Source: Acidimicrobiia bacterium (GTDB taxonomy: Bacteria > Actinomycetota > Acidimicrobiia > IMCC26256 > BP-133). Taken from it: DNA of 14,505 bases. The stretch covers positions 1 through 14,505 of the forward strand of contig JAICYE010000010.1 in NCBI GenBank assembly GCA_025934385.1. The letters are read 5' to 3'. Position numbers and translations under genes: made by a program. The notes below the pieces were generated by a model. That model saw only the letters and a program-made list of their open reading frames with translations, was not told the origin of the DNA and made no database searches. Below, piece after piece: positions 7,050-13,866 of this stretch (position 1 is its first letter; each line of letters starts with the position of its first letter).

Positions 7050-7843
7050 TGACTGCCACGCTTGGTAACTCGGGAGCCGCACCGATCGCGCCGCTCGAAA
7101 GCGGCCTCGAGGTCCACGACCTCAAGGTGTTCCACGGCGTCGTCCCCGCCGTGCGGGGCGTCGGCCTGGAGGTCAAGCCGGGCCAGATCCTGGGCATCGT
7201 CGGACCCAACGGCGCCGGCAAGACGTCGCTGCTGTCGGGCATCAGCGGCGTGAAGAAGACCTCGGGTGGGACGGTGCTGCTCGACGGGGCCGACATCTCC
7301 CGCTGGCCGGCCTACCGCCGGGCCCAGGCCGGGATCACCATGGTCAACGAGCGGCGCCGCGTCTTCCCGAGTCTGTCGGTCCGGGAGAACCTGGCCGCCG
7401 GCGGGTGGGGGCTCGACAAGGCCGAGGTCGAGGCCCGCACCGAGCAGATGCTCGACCTGTTCCCCCGCCTGCGGGAACGGGAGGAGGTCCCGTCGTTCCG
7501 GCTGTCCGGCGGCGAGCAGCGCATGGTGTCGATCGCCCGGGCCCTGATGACGGGGGCCCGCTGCCTGCTGCTCGACGAGCTGTCGCTCGGCCTGGCCCCC
7601 CGCATCGTGGCCCAGCTCACCGAGGTCGTCCGGCAGCTGGCCGACGAGGGCCGCATGGTCGTCCTCGTCGAGCAGTACGTCGGCGTCCTCCTCCAGCTCG
7701 CCGACCACGTCTCGATCCTCGAGCGGGGCCGGGTGAAGTTCCACGGCCAGACCCACGAGACCGCCATGTGGCTCCAGGAGCACGGCTACCTCAAACCGAC
7801 CGACGTCGCCGTCGTCGAGAAGAACATCGCCAGTACCCACTAG
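7049..7843 (+). CDS. livF: Liv-type ABC transporter ATP-binding protein, LivF family
   Basis: This is the second ATPase subunit, which pairs with the LivG half of the upstream fusion and powers import at the inner face of the membrane. The 264 residues contain Walker A GPNGAGKTS (52-60), the LivF-typical stretch ERRRVFPSLSVREN (101-114), signature LSGGEQ (152-157) and Walker B CLLLDE (172-177). At the switch-His position stands Gln (LVEQY, Q209), which is normal for LivF, so it is not a defect. The C-terminal tail (about 250-264) is a short extension beyond the domain. The ATG overlaps the preceding TGA by one base (TGATG), which implies translational coupling. It is the last transporter gene; a 44-nt gap separates it from a secreted-protein gene that has its own strong ribosome site. 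Confidence 0.96.
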   Translation: MTATLGNSGAAPIAPLESGLEVHDLKVFHGVVPAVRGVGLEVKPGQILGIVGPNGAGKTSLLSGISGVKKTSGGTVLLDGADISRWPAYRRAQAGITMVNERRRVFPSLSVRENLAAGGWGLDKAEVEARTEQMLDLFPRLREREEVPSFRLSGGEQRMVSIARALMTGARCLLLDELSLGLAPRIVAQLTEVVRQLADEGRMVVLVEQYVGVLLQLADHVSILERGRVKFHGQTHETAMWLQEHGYLKPTDVAVVEKNIASTH

Positions 7844-7887
7844 ATACAGCACCGCAAGCAGACACCGTCTTGGGGAGGAACGACACG

Positions 7888-9207
7888 ATGAAGGCATCGC
7901 AGCGACTTGGGCGCTTCGGGCTCGTGCTGCTGCTCGGCGGGGTGGCGGGAGGCTTCGGTCTCATGCCGTCGGCCCACGCCGATTCCGACGTCGTCAGCAT
8001 CGATGCCGGCAGCGGCAGCGCCGCTGACAACTGCGTCAACAGCTACGTGAGCCGGGGACGGGCCGTCGTCGCCGGGCCCGTCTACGAGATCCCGTACCGC
8101 AGCGTCGGCGGCGGCCCCTACGTGGAGAACGAGGTGAACTCCCGCCCGGTGAACTTCAGCTTCGCCAGCGACGCCTATGAGGGCTGGATCGGCGACATCG
8201 TGCTGGGCACCTCGGGCTTCTACCCGAGGAACATCACCTCGGCGGTGGCCCACTACCCGCCGGTGCCCGACGCCAAGAACGGCGGCGCCACCGGGCAGAA
8301 GACCGACATCGAGTTCGGACCCTTCGCCCACACCCACGCCGAGGCCGGCCCCCGCGACGCCATGTCGAAGGCGCAGGCCTTCGGCGACGACAAGGCCAGC
8401 GCCGGCCTGATCGGCCCGTCCACCGCCATCAGCACCACCGGCTTCGACGGCAAGCTGCTGAAGGGCGTCGACGAGGTCATCGGCTACGACCTCCACGTCG
8501 GCCCGGTGCTGATCAAGCAGATGCACTCGATCCTCAACTACGAGACCGACGGTACCCAGGACGGCACCAAGGCCACCTGGAAGCTCGAGTTCTCCGGCGT
8601 CGGGGGCGACAACAACTCCGTCTACACGATCACGCCCGACGGGTTCGCCCCCCAGGGCGGGTCGCCGCAGCCGGGGTCCGCCGGCGTGAAGCAGGTCAAC
8701 GACGGGTCCAAGGCCTTCGCCGACGCCCTGGAGAAGGCCGGCGTCACCCGGCCGGAGATGCAGATCGCCCCGGCCACCGTCGAGGTCCGGTCGCCGGGCG
8801 AGCTCTACGTCTCGGTTGCGGCCCTGGTGCTGCGTAACGCCTTCGTCCCCGCCCACAACACCACCGGCCATGCCCAGGGCTTCACCTTCGGCTACAACGA
8901 GCGCTACCTCAAGATGGAGCTCGGCCCCTGCGATGCCGACGTGAACGCCGTTGCGCTGGAGAAGTACGACGACCCGCCGTCGAACCAGAAGCAGATCGGC
9001 CCGGCCCACTTCCCCGACCCGACCCCGGGCGGCTACGGCGGCCCGAAGTCGACCACCCCGGTCCCCGGCCCGGTGGCCGCTCCGGCGGCAGCGGTGTCGA
9101 AGGTCGTGCGGACCGTCGTCCGGTCGGCGCCGACGCCGACGGGTCCGACCGGCCCGAGTGTCGCGACACGGTCCTTCGTCATTGCCTGGGCCCGCGACGT
9201 CAGTTAA
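7888..9207 (+). CDS. Secreted protein of unknown function
   Basis: The 439-residue product begins with a clear signal peptide: basic KASQRLGR, a hydrophobic core, and a likely cleavage after SAHA (residue 31). ATG 7888 is fixed by GGGAGGA at 7873-7879, 8 nt upstream; the frame is open further upstream, but only as an antisense-like shadow of livF. The mature part is rich in Gly, Ser, Asp and Asn, with no membrane segment and only two Cys (49 and 348), which could form one disulfide. The stretch FGPFAHTHAEAGPRDAM contains closely spaced His. The C-terminal 70 residues are Pro/Thr/Ala/Val-rich, resembling a wall-spanning or disordered tail, with no LPxTG motif seen. I do not recognise a named domain. 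It is 44 nt after livF and 9 nt before the CopC-CopD gene, so it probably shares a transcript with the latter. Function is unknown. Confidence 0.88.
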   Translation: MKASQRLGRFGLVLLLGGVAGGFGLMPSAHADSDVVSIDAGSGSAADNCVNSYVSRGRAVVAGPVYEIPYRSVGGGPYVENEVNSRPVNFSFASDAYEGWIGDIVLGTSGFYPRNITSAVAHYPPVPDAKNGGATGQKTDIEFGPFAHTHAEAGPRDAMSKAQAFGDDKASAGLIGPSTAISTTGFDGKLLKGVDEVIGYDLHVGPVLIKQMHSILNYETDGTQDGTKATWKLEFSGVGGDNNSVYTITPDGFAPQGGSPQPGSAGVKQVNDGSKAFADALEKAGVTRPEMQIAPATVEVRSPGELYVSVAALVLRNAFVPAHNTTGHAQGFTFGYNERYLKMELGPCDADVNAVALEKYDDPPSNQKQIGPAHFPDPTPGGYGGPKSTTPVPGPVAAPAAAVSKVVRTVVRSAPTPTGPTGPSVATRSFVIAWARDVS

Positions 9208-9216
9208 GAAGCGCCC

Positions 9217-10743
9217 ATGAGGGTGCGGCGGCTCTACCAATTGGTGGCGGCGGCGGCGTTGGCCGCCGCCGCCATCGTTGTCGCCGCTCCGGCGGCCGGC
9301 GCCCATCCCCGGCTGCTGTCGGCCGACCCGAAGCCCTCGACGGTGGCCCCCGGGCCCGTCGACCACATCACCGTCCACTTCGACGAGGCGGTGGAGTGGC
9401 AGTACTCCACCATCGGCATCGAGGACACGAAGGGCCATTCGGTCCTGGCCGGTAAACCGCAGGTGGGCAACCGGGAGGCGGTCCTGCCGCTCCAGCCCGG
9501 CTCCACCGGAGCGCTGCGGGTCAGCTGGCGGCTGGTGGGCGTCGACGCCCACCCCGTCACCGGCGCCTACGTCTTCGGCATCGGCGCGACCGGCACCGCG
9601 GGCGGGGGCGCCACCGCCGACCTCGACACCGCCATCCGCCGCATGGCCGGCAGCCTGGGCGAGGGCCGCATCGGCTCCGCCGGGCTCAACTGGGCCATCC
9701 GGGGCGGCCGGTCGGTGGAGATCATCCTCCTCTACGTCGTCCTCGGGCTCCTCCTGCTCCGGGTGCTCGTCCTCGAGGACGAGCCGGCGACGACGCCGCG
9801 GCCCGGCCCCGGCGCGGCCACCCTCACCGCCTTGACGGCGGCGGAACCCGACCGCGGCTACCGGATGATGCGGACGCTGGGCCTCATCGCCGCCGTGGCC
9901 ATGCCATTGCTCTTCGCTCTGTACGTCGCCCGGCTCGACTCGGCCGTCGGCCACGTGGCCCTCGGCAAGGTGCTGTTCTCCTCACTGGGCGAGGAGTGGG
10001 GGATGAAGACGGTGCTGTGGATCGGCATCGCCGCCGCGGCGATCTACGGCCTGCGCCCCCGGGGGCCCGCGGGTGTCCCGCTGAGTGCCAGCCCGACCGG
10101 CACCCGCCAGCACGACCTGCTCCTGCTCAGCCTGGCCGCCGCCGCCACCATCGCCTTCGGCTTCAACACCCACGCCAACGGGCTCTCCCCCGGCCCGGTG
10201 TGGACGGCGATGATGTTCGGGCACGTCATGGTCACCGCCTTCTGGGCCGGCGGCCTCGTCGCCCTGCTGCTGCTGGTGTTCCCCACCGGCGATCCGCAGC
10301 GCATCTGGCCGGCGGTGAGCCGCTACTCCAACATCATGACCGTCACCCTCGGGCTCATCGTGGTGACCGGCCTGGCGATGCTCCTCCGCCTGCTGTCGGG
10401 GAACATCAAGGGGATGTGGTGCTCCGACTTCGGCCTCGTGGCCGGCTTCAAGATGGCCGTCGTCGGGATCGCCATCGTGATCGGGGCCATCAACAACCGG
10501 GTCGTGGCCTACCAGAAGCGGGCCATGGCCGCGCCGGTCAACAAGTTCCGGCCCCGCAAGGAGCGCTCGCTCCACTCGCTGCGGCGGCTGATCGTGATCG
10601 AGGCCCTCGTCCTCGGCTCGGCGGTGCTGCTCTCGGGTGCCCTCGGCGAGACGCAGCTCCCATCGGTCTTCAAGGGCCACTTCTTCCCCGCCGATCTGCA
10701 GGAGAACGTCCGCCCCGGCCTGTTCGGTTCCGGCTGCCAATAA
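9217..10743 (+). CDS. Copper resistance protein, CopC-CopD fusion
   Basis: This membrane protein of 508 residues handles copper at or across the membrane. After a signal peptide (cleavage AAGA before H30), residues 30-122 form a CopC domain: HPRLLSADPKPS, FDEAVEW, and SWRLVGVDAHPVTGAYVFGI. H30 at the mature N-terminus with D110 and H112 matches the known Cu(II) site of CopC. About eight membrane segments follow (near 168-186, 217-239, 265-279, 302-317, 331-355, 374-394, 408-425 and 457-475). The CopD signature runs from THANG (H319) to FGHVMVTAFWAGGL (H336). This resembles YcnJ-type fusions proposed to import copper. The ribosome site is weak (AAGAAG at 9206-9211), and the start lies 9 nt after the secreted-protein stop, so coupling is likely. 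A perfect inverted repeat begins 2 nt after its stop. Confidence 0.93.
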   Translation: MRVRRLYQLVAAAALAAAAIVVAAPAAGAHPRLLSADPKPSTVAPGPVDHITVHFDEAVEWQYSTIGIEDTKGHSVLAGKPQVGNREAVLPLQPGSTGALRVSWRLVGVDAHPVTGAYVFGIGATGTAGGGATADLDTAIRRMAGSLGEGRIGSAGLNWAIRGGRSVEIILLYVVLGLLLLRVLVLEDEPATTPRPGPGAATLTALTAAEPDRGYRMMRTLGLIAAVAMPLLFALYVARLDSAVGHVALGKVLFSSLGEEWGMKTVLWIGIAAAAIYGLRPRGPAGVPLSASPTGTRQHDLLLLSLAAAATIAFGFNTHANGLSPGPVWTAMMFGHVMVTAFWAGGLVALLLLVFPTGDPQRIWPAVSRYSNIMTVTLGLIVVTGLAMLLRLLSGNIKGMWCSDFGLVAGFKMAVVGIAIVIGAINNRVVAYQKRAMAAPVNKFRPRKERSLHSLRRLIVIEALVLGSAVLLSGALGETQLPSVFKGHFFPADLQENVRPGLFGSGCQ

Positions 10744-10744
10744 A

Positions 10745-10802
10745 CCGGGATTCCTTTTCGCGCTGATGGTGAGGGCAGACCAGGTTCGAAAAGGAATCCC
10801 GG
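10745..10802. repeat. Perfect 16-bp inverted repeat between the CopCD and lipoprotein genes
   Basis: CCGGGATTCCTTTTCG at 10745-10760 is the exact reverse complement of 10787-10802, with a 26-nt centre. It starts 2 nt after the CopCD stop and ends 8 nt before the lipoprotein ATG at 10811. There is no T-run after the second arm in either direction. It may be a terminator of an actinobacterial type without U-tract, an mRNA hairpin controlling the next gene, or a protein site. I saw no other copy in the window. Confidence 0.75.
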
Positions 10803-10810
10803 GTACGTTC

Positions 10811-11872
10811 ATGGCGATGCGGATCACCGGAGCGGTAGCGCTCATCGCGGTTGGTGCTCTTGGCCTCGGGGCCTGTGACCACGGCTCGGCGGCGCCGTCG
10901 CCGCCCAAGGTCGCCGCCCCCGCCGTCGCCCGGGCGGACGCCTTCCGGGTCGTCTACCGGGTCGACGACACGGCCGGGCCCCAGGAGGTCATCGCCACCG
11001 ACGTCCTCCAGGTGGCCGAGCCCTGGGAGGCCCGGCTCGAGCACCGCGACGGGCCGCCGCCGGGCGGCACCGTCACCTCCTCGACGGTGCAGAACCAGCG
11101 CTTCACGTTCAGCAACGCCGTGACGTCGACGGGGTTCAGCACCCGGCGCGTCCCCGGTCCGCTGACGCAGGCGCCGTCCCCCGAGGCGCTCCAGGCGGCC
11201 GCCGCCGCCGGGGTGGTCGAACGGGCCGGCGACGCCACGGTGGCCGGCGAGTCCTGCACCCGCTGGATCTACCGGGCGTCCAACGAGGTGCTGGCCAAGG
11301 GAACGCCCGACGAGCACACGGAGTCCTGCGTGACCGGCGACGGCGTCCCGCTGCGGGAGGCGATCACGCTCCAGGGCCGCCTCGTCCGGGTGGCCGAAGC
11401 GGTGCAGGTCGACCGCCACCCGCCGGTCACGCCCGACACGTTCGACAGCGGGGTCGACCCGAGCAAGGACAGCAGCAAGAACCTGCTGGAGACCGAGCAG
11501 TTCGTCACCGAAGGGCCGAGGTCCGGCAAGGGGATCGTGAGCGTCACGCCACCGGTCGGCTTCCGCGTCACCCGGCAGGTGACGGTCAACCGCCAGGCCG
11601 GGGAGAACTCCCCGCCGATCACCCTCTACGACCAGGCCTTCGAGTCGGACGCCGAACTCGTCACCACCGAACAGGTGACGACGCCGGGGAATCCGCCGTG
11701 GTCGACCGACGAGGGCCGGGCCGTCGATCTCGGCGGCACGAAGCGCACCGGCCGGATCGCCTACCGGACGGGCTGGGCCGAGGTGCGGGTGACGCTCGGC
11801 GACCGCTACGTCCGGGTCAGCGCCGCCCGTCCGGACGTGGCGCTGGCGGTGGCGAAGACGCTCAGGGCCTGA
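10811..11872 (+). CDS. Putative lipoprotein of unknown function
   Basis: This is a 353-residue predicted membrane-anchored lipoprotein. The N-terminus has a hydrophobic stretch ending in lipobox LGAC (Cys22), then an Ala/Pro-rich linker. The rest is predicted soluble and β-rich, alternating short hydrophobic and charged strands such as FRVVYRV, ARLEHRD and RFTFSNAV. The pattern of a reporter-like first half (GESCTRWIY, ESCVTGDGVPL) recalls LolA/RseB-type lipid- or peptide-binding folds, but this is only a weak impression. Cys in ESCTRW and ESCVTG could pair. The start is uncertain: no clear ribosome site precedes ATG 10811, ATG 10817 is in frame, and ATG 10766 inside the inverted-repeat loop would add 15 residues. 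The 3' end overlaps the convergent kinase gene by 11 nt. Function not recognised. Confidence 0.85.
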   Translation: MAMRITGAVALIAVGALGLGACDHGSAAPSPPKVAAPAVARADAFRVVYRVDDTAGPQEVIATDVLQVAEPWEARLEHRDGPPPGGTVTSSTVQNQRFTFSNAVTSTGFSTRRVPGPLTQAPSPEALQAAAAAGVVERAGDATVAGESCTRWIYRASNEVLAKGTPDEHTESCVTGDGVPLREAITLQGRLVRVAEAVQVDRHPPVTPDTFDSGVDPSKDSSKNLLETEQFVTEGPRSGKGIVSVTPPVGFRVTRQVTVNRQAGENSPPITLYDQAFESDAELVTTEQVTTPGNPPWSTDEGRAVDLGGTKRTGRIAYRTGWAEVRVTLGDRYVRVSAARPDVALAVAKTLRA

Positions 11873-13406
11873 CGGGGTCGGCGTCGCTGCCGACGTCGAG
11901 GTCGATCTCCGCCCCGGCGTCGAAGAGCTCGTCGTCGTCGAGGTCGAGATCCGCCTCGCCGTCGGGCCGGGCGGCGTCGTCGGTGAGGCCGAAGACGCCG
12001 CCGGGCAGCATCATCGCCTCCGGGAACCGGGCCCAGACCACCAGCCCGCCTCCGCTGCGGGGCTCGACGCCGACCGCGCCGCCCAGCGTCCAGACGAACT
12101 GGGAGACGATCCACATGCCGAGGCCCCACGACCGGTTCGGGCCGAAGGCGGCGAACTTCTCGAAGGCCCGGGTGGCCAGCTCCGGCGGGATCCCCGAGCC
12201 CCGATCGAGGATCGCCAACTCGACCATTCTGGGGGACTCCCCCCCACCCGCGGCCATCTTGCCGGTGGTCCGCCGCACCCGGACCTCCAGCGGCGAATCG
12301 GGCGGCGAGTGCCGGAACGAGTTCTCCAGCAGGTTGGCCACGATCCGCTGCAGCTTCTGGCTGTCGGTCCGCAGCACGTTGAGGCCGGGCTCGATGTCGA
12401 GGACGAGCCGTTCGTGGGGGACGGCCGCCGCCGCTCCGGCCGTCCAGATCAGCTCGGGGACGTAGACGTCGACGAGGTCGCGCTGGCGCTCGATCGACAG
12501 CGACTCGGTGACGGCCACCTCGCGGACCTCGGCCAGCATCGAGCCCAGGTTCCGGGCGTGGCTCTGCATGAGCTCGAGGATGGCGTCCCGCTCCTCGGGC
12601 GACGACGCCACGGTGTCGCGGGTGAGCGCCCGGGCCAGCGCTTCCATGCTGGCGATCGGGGTGCGGAAGTCGTGGGCGATGGCATGGAGGAAGTCCTTGC
12701 GGGCCTCGTCGATCGTCTCGAGCCGTTCCCGGAGGCGGCGGTCCTCGGCCGAGCGGCGCTCGTGGGCGGCGGCCTCGGCCTCCGCTTCGGCCCGGTGGCG
12801 GCGGGCCTGGTCGACGAGGTCGGAGAGCATCCCGACCATGACGGCACCGACGAAGAGGTGGGCCGACCACCACGCCGCCGACCGGGCGCGGTCGCCGCCC
12901 GACAGTGCCGGTTCGGGGACCAGGGCGATGACGGCCACGACGCCGGCGACGGCGAAGCCGGTCAGCACGAAGGCCCGGCGGAGGTCGAAGCGGATGGCCA
13001 CCGCCATGACGTCGAGCAGCGCCAGCGGGAGGATCGGGCTGTGCGACGCCCCGGTGGCGGCGGCGAAGGCCAGGATCAGCCCGGTGTCGAGGGCGGTGGT
13101 GACGTACGGCGTCCATGCCCCGACCGGGCCCCGGCGGGCGGCCCGGCTGAGGACGACGGCGGTGGCCCAGGCGTAGACCGAGAAGGCGACGGCGACGGCG
13201 AAGCCGCCCCGGCGGTAGTGGTCGAAGTCGTGGCCGCCGACGCCGGTGAGCACGAGACAGTAGACGGAGACGACCACCCGCAGCCGGGCGATGAACACCT
13301 CGGCGCCGGCCCGGTTGTCGTCGGGCAGCGGCGAGCCCTGCACAGACAACGGCCACGGCACCATCCAACGATGGGACCACGCCCGGCCGGACCGGTCCAA
13401 AAGCAC
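11862..13406 (-). CDS. Membrane-bound sensor histidine kinase, intact
   Basis: The product, 514 residues, senses an unknown signal and autophosphorylates on His. Residues about 40-200 hold five or six membrane helices without a large external loop, so sensing is probably within the membrane. A coiled coil (about 200-235) leads to the dimerisation helix with AHDFRTPI (H245). The ATPase domain is complete: N-box NLLEN (358-362), G1 DRGSGIP (401-407), FEKFAAF (415-421) and G2 GLGMWI (428-433). The last 40 residues are an unusually acidic tail of Asp and Glu. It is paralogous to the kinase at the left edge but retains every motif that one lost. No response regulator adjoins it. GTG 13406 is used, with AGGA about 10 nt upstream within a small hairpin; ATG 13364 is an alternative that keeps all helices. 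Confidence 0.93.
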   Translation of the reverse strand: MLLDRSGRAWSHRWMVPWPLSVQGSPLPDDNRAGAEVFIARLRVVVSVYCLVLTGVGGHDFDHYRRGGFAVAVAFSVYAWATAVVLSRAARRGPVGAWTPYVTTALDTGLILAFAAATGASHSPILPLALLDVMAVAIRFDLRRAFVLTGFAVAGVVAVIALVPEPALSGGDRARSAAWWSAHLFVGAVMVGMLSDLVDQARRHRAEAEAEAAAHERRSAEDRRLRERLETIDEARKDFLHAIAHDFRTPIASMEALARALTRDTVASSPEERDAILELMQSHARNLGSMLAEVREVAVTESLSIERQRDLVDVYVPELIWTAGAAAAVPHERLVLDIEPGLNVLRTDSQKLQRIVANLLENSFRHSPPDSPLEVRVRRTTGKMAAGGGESPRMVELAILDRGSGIPPELATRAFEKFAAFGPNRSWGLGMWIVSQFVWTLGGAVGVEPRSGGGLVVWARFPEAMMLPGGVFGLTDDAARPDGEADLDLDDDELFDAGAEIDLDVGSDADPVRP

Positions 13407-13476
13407 GATGGGCCAATCCTGGCCCTAGCGGGTCACGTGCCCCGGCCCCGCCCGGCGGGGGCGATACCGTGGCCAG
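13407..13476. promoter_or_regulatory. Divergent promoter region between kinase and small lipoprotein
   Basis: Three signals occupy this 70-base gap. TACCGT at 13465-13470 fits the actinobacterial TAnnnT -10 box, and transcription starting about 7 nt later would fall on the GTG at 13477, giving a leaderless message. A perfect palindrome, CCCCGCC-C-GGCGGGG, spans 13446-13460 just upstream. GGGCCA at 13410-13415 pairs with TGGCCC at 13420-13425, a 4-nt-loop hairpin that would hold the kinase's AGGA-like ribosome site. Confidence 0.5.
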
Positions 13477-13863
13477 GTGGTGATGCGGGGGCGGGCATGG
13501 GTCGTGGCGGTGGCCCTGGGCCTGCCGGCGTTGTCGGCCTGTCACGGCGGCGGGGTGAAGACCAACGCCCTCACCGCCTCGCAGCGGAGATACTGCACGC
13601 TGGTGAAGCAGTTCAAGGACCACCTGCCCGACCGCTCCGCCGACCCCGACGCCGAGCAGTTCACGGAAGATATGGCCCAGGCGATGCAGAAGAACGCCAA
13701 GTACTTCCAGGAGCTGCAGGACGTCGCCCCCGACGAGATCAAGCCCGACGTCGTGAAGGCCCTCGCCACGCTGCGCCAGGTAGCCACCGGCGACATCGGC
13801 GCCTACGACGGCCTCGACGTGACGAAGGCCGACCAGTGGGAGGCGGACCACTGCAACCGGTGA
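13477..13863 (+). CDS. Small putative lipoprotein
   Basis: This 128-residue protein has a basic start, a hydrophobic core and lipobox LSAC (Cys22), so it should be anchored on the outer face of the membrane. The mature part is charged and predicted mainly helical (SQRRYCTLVKQFKDHL, then EDMAQAMQKNAKYFQEL), with Cys near each end (in RRYCTL and DHCNR) that may form a disulfide. It resembles many short actinobacterial lipoproteins of unknown role. The start is GTG 13477; GTG 13480 is out of frame and ATG 13483 is in frame. No ribosome site is present, but TACCGT sits 6 nt upstream, which fits leaderless translation. It is divergent from the kinase and converges on the SDR gene with a 3-nt gap. 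I do not recognise a named family. Confidence 0.82.
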   Translation: MVMRGRAWVVAVALGLPALSACHGGGVKTNALTASQRRYCTLVKQFKDHLPDRSADPDAEQFTEDMAQAMQKNAKYFQELQDVAPDEIKPDVVKALATLRQVATGDIGAYDGLDVTKADQWEADHCNR

Positions 13864-13866
13864 CGG

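Noticed and set aside
7670..7681. Gln in place of the switch His in LivF (LVEQY) as a possible defect
   Set aside because: Gln at this site is normal for LivF-family ATPases.
7405..7887. Upstream extension of the secreted-protein frame through livF
   Set aside because: The extension is Arg/Pro-rich, overlaps livF in another frame, and the ATG at 7888 has both a strong ribosome site and a signal peptide.
7840..9954. 704-residue open frame on the minus strand
   Set aside because: It is Gly/Arg/Val/His-rich without motifs, and is antisense to the secreted-protein and CopCD genes.
11806..13851. 681-residue open frame on the minus strand spanning the kinase
   Set aside because: Shifted-frame shadow of the kinase; composition is Arg/Pro/Gly and no domain is visible.
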